64,000 nt of DNA from Alisma plantago-aquatica (taxonomy: Eukaryota > Streptophyta > Magnoliopsida > Alismatales > Alismataceae): contig OY856409.1 in assembly GCA_963693085.1 (NCBI GenBank), positions 244,208,558 through 244,272,557 on the forward strand. Reading direction: 5' to 3'. The notes below the pieces were generated by a model. The model searched no databases. It was not told the origin of the DNA and saw only the letters and a program-made list of their open reading frames with translations. How positions within the stretch are numbered: position 1 is the stretch's first letter; every line of letters starts with the position of its first letter. The translations under genes and the position numbers were made by a program. Below are positions 57,130 to 64,000 of the stretch, in pieces.

Positions 57130-57924
57130 TTTTAAGGTCATGATCTTTCAAACCTCATCTAAAGGGAAGTTTTAGGGTCCATACCATGTTGTTGTGCTTT
57201 TTCTTTCCAATTGGGCATGAAAATGTATATTGCCCAAAACTCCCACAACCATAGCAAGTAATATGACTAATAGGAATGTAAGAAATAGACTTCGGTTTAA
57301 AAGAAATATGTCCTTGCATTTCCTTTATTATTACATTTCTTGGAATATAACCAAATCCATGAGTACCAACATGAGAGTGCAACATGTTATTCAAAATATT
57401 TCTACTATTTGAGAATTTATCTAAAGACTTCTTGAGGTATTCATTCTCCATAGCAAACAATACAGAGTCTTTAGTAGTAGAAACTAAGAATTTTATAGTG
57501 CTAGCAATATGTACTTCAAGCATAGAAATTTTATCATTTGGAATATTATTTTCTTGAAGAATGATATTATGATCCATAGAGGCACAAAAAGGAAGCATTT
57601 TCTCCATGTAATTTAGTTTTTATAAAAAAAAAACTTGATCTTAAAAAGAATCATTTTGAGAGATAATATCATCTTTTTTTTATTCAATAGCATATAGATC
57701 ATTCAGCTCACTCGGCTCTATTTTCAAGGAATCAACAATATTTGCCAATTTATTTTTCTTTTTTTTATACTTATCAACTTTTCTCAAAGTAAGTTCAATA
57801 ATTTCAATAAGTTCTTTTTAGAAAAATTGAGAGAGATACCTCATTACCTTGTGCACCTTCTTCTTGTTCATCATTGTCTTGAGCACCTTCTTCTTTTTAT
57901 TTATCATTGTCTTCATGTTGGGCA
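57130..57924 (-). pseudogene. Copia-type gag remnant (minus)
   Basis: The minus-strand frame 57,155-57,607 contains a leucine/lysine-rich helical region (FAMENEYLKKSLDKFSN), then a retroviral-type zinc knuckle CYGCGSFGQYTFSC in which the usual His is Gln, and the block KKKHNNMVWTLKLP. I know that block from plant Ty1/copia (SIRE-like) gag just after the knuckle. Upstream on the minus strand (57,608-57,920) degraded coding continues with an acidic/coiled segment (EEGAQDNDEQEEG, LRKVDKYKKKKNKLANIV) and several stops. The remnant is cut at 57,924 by gag-only element B. Assignment to copia rests on the knuckle context and is moderately sure. Confidence 0.6.
57920..57924. repeat. Presumed left target duplication GGGCA
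   Basis: The 5 bp before the TGTAACATACC start of element B. The partner copy would lie beyond the window, so it is unconfirmed. Confidence 0.4.
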
Positions 57925-60900
57925 TGTAACATACCAAAAATATAATTCTACCCTAATAGTTTTACCCTTTTTACTTAGCCAAACAAGGATAAGCTAATGC
58001 ATGTAATTAAGGGAATACAAAATACTTTGTGCTTAATAATGACTCATTTGGATGATAATAAGACATTAAAGAACTTAATTGGATAAATATTTCCCATATA
58101 TTCTTAATATAGGGTTGTATGCACATATACACCAGTTTGGTTTTAATTGTCACTAAGTAATAAAAATAATAAGATATTTCGTCCTAGAACTTTCTAGTAC
58201 TTTTTAGAATAAGAAAAAGAAGAGAAAACTCAAATTATATATAAAGGAGATGATAAATGCAATAATTGGAGATAATATGGAATTTAACGGATAAAAGTTG
58301 ATAATGAGGAATATATTGTTCCAAAAATCATAAATGGAAAACTACACTGATAATTTGATACTTAATTTCGTTTTCTTGGTTCAAAAGTAACTTAAGGGCC
58401 AAGTATCATCTAAATTAGAAGATAAATGCATGCCTTTATCAAAGAAAAATAGGAATTAAGCCAATAAAGTGATATAAAATACTTAATTCCCTCAAATTGG
58501 AAAAATAAGTCCAAATTAGTATTCTAAACACAAAAATAAGCCTTTGGGAAAATTTGCAACTAATTTGGATAATGTTTGATTAATGAGTAATTATAGGAGA
58601 GAGAAAGTGTGTAGAATCTTCTATTTATTAAATAAATAATGAAATAATCTCAACTTGTAAATTTAATGATAAAATATTACCCAAGTCACTTAGGGAGACT
58701 TTTTGGTCAAGTTTCATCAATTTTGGATAATCCTAATGCCATTAATGATGGAGGAAAGAGAAAGTGAGATTTGATTTACTTAACACATTAAAAGTCTTCA
58801 AAAGGCAAATCTAATTTTATATTCGGAATCTACATGCTTTAATTAGACTATGTGCAAAATTTTATCTAATTTGGAGTTCGTTTGCACCCTCTTTGGAGGA
58901 GAGATAAAATAGAATATTGATTTCATTTCCATTTCCATTAGAATTCGATTTGTATAAAGTTTCCTTTGTTTTTATTTGTCACGTGTCTGTTTTAGCACGT
59001 TTGGATCAGGGGCGTTCAATTATTGATTGGACGACTACCAGCCTCTCTTCTACCTCATGATGAAAGCAGAAACCAGGCCAGTTCGACGCATGATTTTCCG
59101 ATCCTGATTTCTCAGTCTACACTCCATATTTGTTCACGATTTTTGTTCCTATAGATTCCTTGTTGGATTCCGCTTCTTTGGACCCCTTACTCAAGCTCTA
59201 AATCCTTATATATAGGAAACGCCTAAAATCTGGTTCTCCATCGTTTTTCTTCCAAAGACACCCTCGACACCCCATCCTCTTGTGAGTACCCTGGAACTTT
59301 CCTTGGTATCCCGGCAAACTTCCTTTGCCCTCAATTGCGCCCGACTCCCACCGGATTTCCTCCACCTACTCTATCTTCTACCTTTGGTTCTGGAAATCTA
59401 AGCTTGTTGTTGGGTTCAGCTCCGGTGAATTCCTCGCGCGAGAACGTTCCTGGATTGACTGTGAGGGAATCAGAAGCATCCCCCTCGCCTAAGCTGTTGT
59501 GGGTTGGCCTCCCCTACTCATGGAGTTTCAATTGACCTTAGCCCAGACGACGGTGCTTTCCCGTCATCCTCTGACGCTGGTAAGTGTTCGATTTAGTTCC
59601 TTGCACCATTGTGAACCTCTTCACATTTTCAAACCGGTCTTCTTCACGGATGCGATGTATTTTGACCCTGGGCTGCTTTTCTCTGTTGGCAGAGACGTTC
59701 TCCTTGCCCCCTGGTTCTCCGAGTTTGAGTTTGGTGTTGCCAGACTCGTTGGTTTCTCACGAACATATTTGGCCAGATTGTAGTGACTTTGGTGATCATG
59801 GTGTGATGATCCCTATACTCGGTTTGGGCTTATGAGGTATCTGCTTCACCATGGACGCAGAGGTATCGGGGACATCTTTCCCCTGGGTGTTTTTCCACCT
59901 TTACCCCCCTAATTTTATCTCTTCTGCTTTGTTTTCTTACAAGGGTAATTTTGTCTTTTCATGTGGTTTGTTCTTTTCTATTTTGTGAGAGCCATCGTTG
60001 AGATGGAAGGGTTTGTCTGCTGACTTGGGTGGCTCTGTGTGGCCGGCCCAAGCCAGTGTGGCCCCCTCTCTCTTCCCTATTTCAAATGATTTTGTTTACT
60101 CATAATTTCCTGATTGGCTGATGCATAAAAATTAATAACTAATTAATGGATCATCAAAAAAATATTCATTGGAATCAGAAAAATAATATCTAACTAATGG
60201 TATATGTTTTGATAACTGAATCTAAAGTTTAATAATAGGTGTTTCAGTGGATCTAATTAAGGATGAATTAACTTGTAAAAATCATAACTAATTATATATA
60301 TGTCAGAAAAATATAATAAAATATGTTTTAGACTCGTAATAGCATAACCTAAAATATGGAATAGTTTTCATAACCTAATTCAAACATATATAAAAATATG
60401 GTTTTTAGGGTTGGTTAAGGCTTATGAAATTGACATGAAATCTGTATATGTGTTTATTAGGCCTTTGGTGACCTAGATTTGGATCTAGGAATGCTTTGCA
60501 GTTTGGACTTTGATTTGAGGTATGTTGCATCTCCGATTATTCTTTATTGAGCAATTCTTCTCTCTTATGTATGTTGCATCTCCGATTATTCTTTATTGAG
60601 CAATTCTTATCTCTTATGTATGTTGTATCCCCTATTCATCCATATTGAGCAATTCACCTACTTTATCATTCTTTTGAATTTTGGCCTACACAATATGTCT
60701 TATCTTTTGATACCATGGTTCATGTGAACTATCTTGATTGTTATGAACTTGGATAATTTCTTGATATCATATATTGTGTCGTGGTGTATGTTGGTCCCTT
60801 ATATTGATATGTGCCACTTTGAAGTGGATGTTATATGTTTTTGTTGACCATTGTGTGCAACCTTTGTTTCATCTTCTGACTAAACTATTTACTTGCCTCT

Positions 60901-61759
60901 ATATTTACATGCAATGTGAATCAGTAGCACTAGAATAATGTAAATTACTTTGGTTTTTGGGTGTGTGCCCTTTTTATTTATGGGATGGTGGTGGTGGTGC
61001 CCCATACCCGAGTTTCAAGGATGTGAAGCCTTGGCTCAACTTTTATATATATTGGGAGTTTGTGAGTCATTCTCTATTAGGTTTTCAAGGATGTGAAGCC
61101 TTGGCCACCATTGTATTTTATATTTTTCTAGGACTATGTTTATCTCACATGCATGTAGGTTGATGATGTTTGTGGGGTGTGTGCCCTACTACCCATCTAT
61201 GTGCTTTTGTTGCACAAATTTATTTATTTGTTCATGGCAAGTATCCTCTTTTATCAAGTTATGATGTTTCTTTCCTTTTATGCCCATGTGGGAAGTCCTT
61301 CTATTTTGCATGGGAAGCATTTATAATTGATGTCCTTATTGCCATATATTGCTCAAGTTTTCTTTAGTATACACATACCAGCTTTTTGCTGATGTATTCC
61401 TTTTTTTTCTCTTTTGTGGGGTATGCTTCCAACCCCAGGTTAGATCAAGGAGAGTGAACTTCAACATCAACCTTGTAGCTGATCTTTGGGAGGCTTGAAG
61501 AGGTGGTTAGATGACCCTCGGCTTGGTCTTTGGCTTTTAAGTTTAGTTTTCCTTTAGATACCTATATGTGGTGAAGTAATGTATCATGTTTTGTAAATTG
61601 ATAGATAATATTTCTTTTCCGCTGCTACTCTTTGTGTAATGATACTTTCATGTTGAATGAATTGATCTCCATCCCTTTGGTGAAAAAAAATTATGTGGTG
61701 TTTGGTTCAAGGGATGAAGTCTTTTCTTTCTAGTATAGGAGTGGTTTCACTTCTTTACA
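57925..61759 (+). repeat. Element B 5' LTR (3,835 bp)
   Basis: TGTAACATACC...TTCTTTACA. AT-rich left part; GC-richer block at 58,980-60,070 with a TATATATAGG box (59,207). A short local duplication occurs at 60,522-60,610, where ATGTTGCATCTCCGATTATT appears twice. The right part shares CATACCAGCTTTTTGCTGATG and the CACTTCTTTACA-type end with the LTRs of element A and with the 18,885-22,215 block. Confidence 0.9.
59207..59216 (+). promoter_or_regulatory. Element B LTR TATA box
   Basis: TATATATAGG at the position equivalent to the TATAAATAGG of element A (after the ...CTC..AAT.CTTAT segment). Predicted core promoter; not otherwise supported. Confidence 0.4.
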
Positions 61760-61762
61760 GCA

Positions 61763-61775
61763 TGGTATCAGAGCC
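61763..61775 (+). other. Primer binding site (tRNA-iMet type)
   Basis: TGGTATCAGAGCC three bases after the LTR end, identical to element A. Confidence 0.92.
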
Positions 61776-61875
61776 ACTAGCAGTCAGTTATCTAACTATT
61801 CATCTCCCTTAGGATATTTACCTTTATCTTAGGTTTCTTATACCTAGTACCTTGCCTTGTGCAGGAAAAACCCTA

Positions 61876-62952
61876 ATGGCGGGAGATAACTCAACGGTTG
61901 ACAACCAGTACGGTTATGAGACACCTCAAAACACTAGGTTTGGCCAGGGGACCTCAGCTTCTGCTAGTTTGGGAGGAGATATGACTCCAGAGCAAGAGTT
62001 GGCCATGTTTCGACAACTCTTTGCGTCTTCCATGGTGGGGAAGATGAAAGACCCGTCTGTACCTGAAAAGACTAAGGAGATCTCGATCATGGAGTTCATG
62101 AAGATGCAACCACCTTCCTTCAAGGGTGAAGGTGATATAGAGATGGTCGATAAAGCAGATGATTGGGTGTTAGCCCTAGAGAGGTCTTTTGATGGTATGA
62201 CATGTCCTCCACACCAAAAGGTTAGGTTTGCTTCATATGTTTTGGATGGACCTACAAGAGTTTGGTGGAATGGAATTGCAAGGACTAGAGATATCTCAAC
62301 CATGTCTTGGGTAGAGTTTTTGACTCTCTTCTATGGGAAGTATATCTGCACTTCTGCCCTAAAGAAGAAAGAAGTAGAGTTCTATAGTTTGAAGCAAGGT
62401 TCCTTATCTATTTCTTCTTACGTGCAAAGGTTTCTACTGTTGGAGTGTTATGCAGTGGGTTTGGGTGAGGAACGTAGGGCTGACCTTTTCCTCCAAGGGG
62501 TTAACTACAATGTGGGGCGTTCTCTTATCCCACAACTACCTTTGACCTTTCAGTAGATGGTTGATAAAGCTTTGGCTGTGGAGTCTAACCCAGGGTTTCA
62601 ACATAGGGAGTTCGATAAGAAAAGGAAGTCCTCAAGTGATGAACAGAGAAGGGACAAGTGTGCTAAGTGCAATGGTTACCATCCTCCAGGAAAGTGTTCT
62701 CAGGACAAACCTCGTCATAATACCCCAATGGTATGTCACTATTGCAATGAACCTAGACACATCCGACCTGATTGCCCTAAGCATCGTAATGGTCAAGCTC
62801 CAGCACAACAATAACAAGCACCTCTTCAGAATCAGGGCAACAACAATGGTAACAATAATAGAGGAAGACCTGTGGAAAGAAGAGCTGGTAGAGTTTTTGC
62901 CTTGGATGATGAAGAAGTTAATGATGTTGAGCAAGAGCAAGTTAACCCATAG
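61876..62952 (+). pseudogene. Element B gag, nearly intact (2 stops)
   Basis: Gag of 358 codons plus terminator in a single frame from ATG 61,876 to TAG 62,950-62,952. Only two internal nonsense codons occur, TAG 62,554 and TAA 62,812. The flanking context (LTFQ-stop-MVDK compared with LTFQQQVDK in element A; APAQQ-stop-Q) indicates decayed Gln codons. N-terminus MAGDNSTVDNQYGYETPQN; capsid homology from ISIMEFMKMQPPSFKGEGD through ASYVLDGPTRVWWNGIARTR and KKKEVEFYSLKQGSLSISSY to RSLIPQLPLTF. Two Cys-rich blocks follow: CAKCNGYHPPGKC and a canonical knuckle CHYCNEPRHIRPDC (CX2CX4HX4C, about 62,734-62,775). It ends GRVFALDDEEV...QVNP. No protease DTG/DSG motif follows; the polypurine tract is ~180 bp downstream. 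Confidence 0.93.
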
Positions 62953-63132
62953 TCCCTTATATTAGTCTTTACAAGTTGTGTTTCCTTTTGCATGAAGCTT
63001 ATGTAGTTGAATGTAATAAGCATAGTTGAACCTTTTTTATCTGAATATTAGTTTGATATAATAAGATGAACCCTTTTAAGGGGTGGTGAATCAGTTTTCT
63101 TATGGATGTTTTGATTTCGAGGATGAAATCCC

Positions 63133-63149
63133 TTTAAGGGGTGGTGTGA
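63133..63149 (+). other. Polypurine tract, element B
   Basis: TTTAAGGGGTGGTGTGA abuts the TGTAACATACC start of the 3' LTR. A second CTTTTAAGGGGTGGTGA lies ~60 bp upstream (about 63,073-63,089), as in element A. Confidence 0.85.
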
Positions 63150-63706
63150 TGTAACATACCAGAAATGGAATTCTACCCTAATAGTTTTACCCTTTTTACT
63201 TATCCAAACAAGGATAAGCTAATACATGTAATTAAGGGAATACAAAATACTTTGTGCTTAATAATGACTCATTTGGGTGATAATAAGAAATTAAAGAACT
63301 TAATTGGATAAATATTTCCCATATATTCTTAATATAGGGTTGTATGCACATATACACCAGTTTGGTTTTAATTGTCACTAAGTAATAAAAATAATAAGAT
63401 ATTTCATCCTAGAACTTTCTAGTACTTTTTAGAATAAGAAAAAGAAGAGCAAACTCAAATTATATATAAAGGAGATGATAAATGCAATAATTGGAGATAA
63501 TATGGAATTTAATGGATAAAAGTTGATAATGAGGAATATATTGTTCCAAAAATCATAAACGGAAAACTACACTGATAATTTGATACTTCATTTCATTTTC
63601 TTGGTTCAAAAGTAACTTAAGGGCCAAGTATCATCTAAATTGGAAGATAAATGCATGCCTTTATCAAAGAAAGATAGGAATTAGACCAATAAAGTGATAT
63701 AAAATA
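63150..63706 (+). repeat. Element B 3' LTR (start only)
   Basis: Matches 57,925-58,481 closely and then stops abruptly at GATATAAAATA, where the 5' LTR continues CTTAATTCCCTC. The break is caused by an insertion at 63,707. Confidence 0.9.
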
Positions 63707-64000
63707 TGTAATGCCCTCGGTCAGGCCTAAGGGGATTATGGAGATGGAAAAGAGGATGAGTACTACCCATATACGGAAAAGGTACCCTGGAAAGACCCGG
63801 AGTTACAGGAAGAGTCGGGAGGACAGAATGGCGGCGGTGTTAGGGTTTCAATCCCAGATATTGGGATTGAATTCCAGTTCGCGAGAATGAAGGGCGGCGC
63901 ATCGAAAGGCCATGAAGGGGTGCACATGGTTGAAGGAGTCGAGGATATAGAGATGGATAACCACTTCCCACCGTTGAATGGAGGATCTGCTGGAAAGATG
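63707..64000 (+). mobile_element. Unidentified insertion in element B 3' LTR
   Basis: Foreign sequence begins TGTAATGCCCTCGGTC exactly where colinearity with the 5' LTR ends, preceded by AAATA as a possible 5-bp target duplication. It is GC-richer than the LTR. A frame open from ATG 63,887 to the window end reads MKGGASKGHEGVHMVEGVED and ends NHFPPLNGGSAGKM. The TG start suggests another LTR element. An ORF this close to the edge, with a Pro-Pro-Leu word, would also fit the 5' end of a LINE. Not resolvable here. Confidence 0.5.

Larger units (their letters stand above)
57925..64000 (+). mobile_element. Gag-only gypsy-like element B (partial)
   Basis: Same organisation as element A: long LTR (57,925-61,759), primer site, one gag gene, polypurine tract and the start of the 3' LTR (63,150). 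The internal region is only ~1.39 kb with no pol. The first ~555 bp of the two LTRs look about 97% identical by eye, so this copy is much younger than A. The 3' LTR is interrupted at 63,707 and runs out of the window. Element B landed inside a copia gag remnant. Confidence 0.9.

Noticed and set aside
61926..62303. 125-codon minus-strand ORF
   Set aside because: Antisense of the element B capsid domain.

Overview
The window looks like repeat-dense nuclear DNA of a flowering plant, probably heterochromatin in a large genome. I see no intact host gene, no tRNA or rRNA gene locus, no CRISPR and nothing bacterial. The organism call rests on what is present: an Athila-lineage Ty3/gypsy element with a tRNA-Asp-type primer site, a Cassandra TRIM whose LTRs carry 5S-rRNA-derived sequence, L1-type plant LINEs, hAT/MITE-like termini and an AT-rich intergenic background. 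All coding regions I can support belong to transposable elements, and all carry stops or frameshifts. Percent identities are estimates by eye.

Layout: 1-8,800 holds a retroelement-like protein scrap, two diverged copies of a ~450 bp MITE-like family, an exon-like remnant, AT-rich DNA and a 94-bp tandem repeat. 8,810-12,099 is a 5'-truncated L1 LINE (+). 12,541-13,489 is a ~504-bp tandem repeat. The repeat was split by a full-length Athila-type retrotransposon (13,490-33,935; LTRs of 1,901 and 1,921 bp; target duplication GTAGG). Inside that element are gag (15,632-17,077 and beyond), protease (to 18,050), a nested compound insertion (18,051-22,215), pol with RT, RNase H and integrase (22,221-25,459), a GC-richer regulatory-looking stretch with a second G-box/TATA pair (25,850-26,900), and a large extra coding region (26,909-31,025). 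The extra region joins an ATHILA-type domain to a Ulp1/C48-like cysteine protease domain.

The nested compound insertion is a Cassandra TRIM (18,051-18,882) followed by a 3.3-kb solo-LTR-like block (18,885-22,215). One GTATC duplication flanks the pair, and removing the insertion restores the pol frame.

34,987-45,584 is a complete gag-only gypsy-like element (target duplication AAGTG) with ~3.6-kb LTRs. Its 3' LTR was lengthened by a nested, 5'-truncated LINE in the minus orientation (42,147-44,076). 45,590-57,130 is degenerate intergenic and repeat DNA with palindromic low-complexity sequence and microsatellites. 57,130-57,924 is a minus-strand copia gag remnant, interrupted by a second, younger gag-only element (57,925 to past the window end). 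That element's 3' LTR is itself interrupted at 63,707.

Most interesting: the Athila-type element has a second transcription-unit-like module, with an LTR-like internal promoter, an ORF starting with the same residues as the histone H3 tail (MARTKQT), an ATHILA domain and a Ulp1-like deSUMOylase domain. This would fit a retroelement that interferes with host chromatin or SUMO-based silencing. That function is inference. The individual sequence signals are visible.
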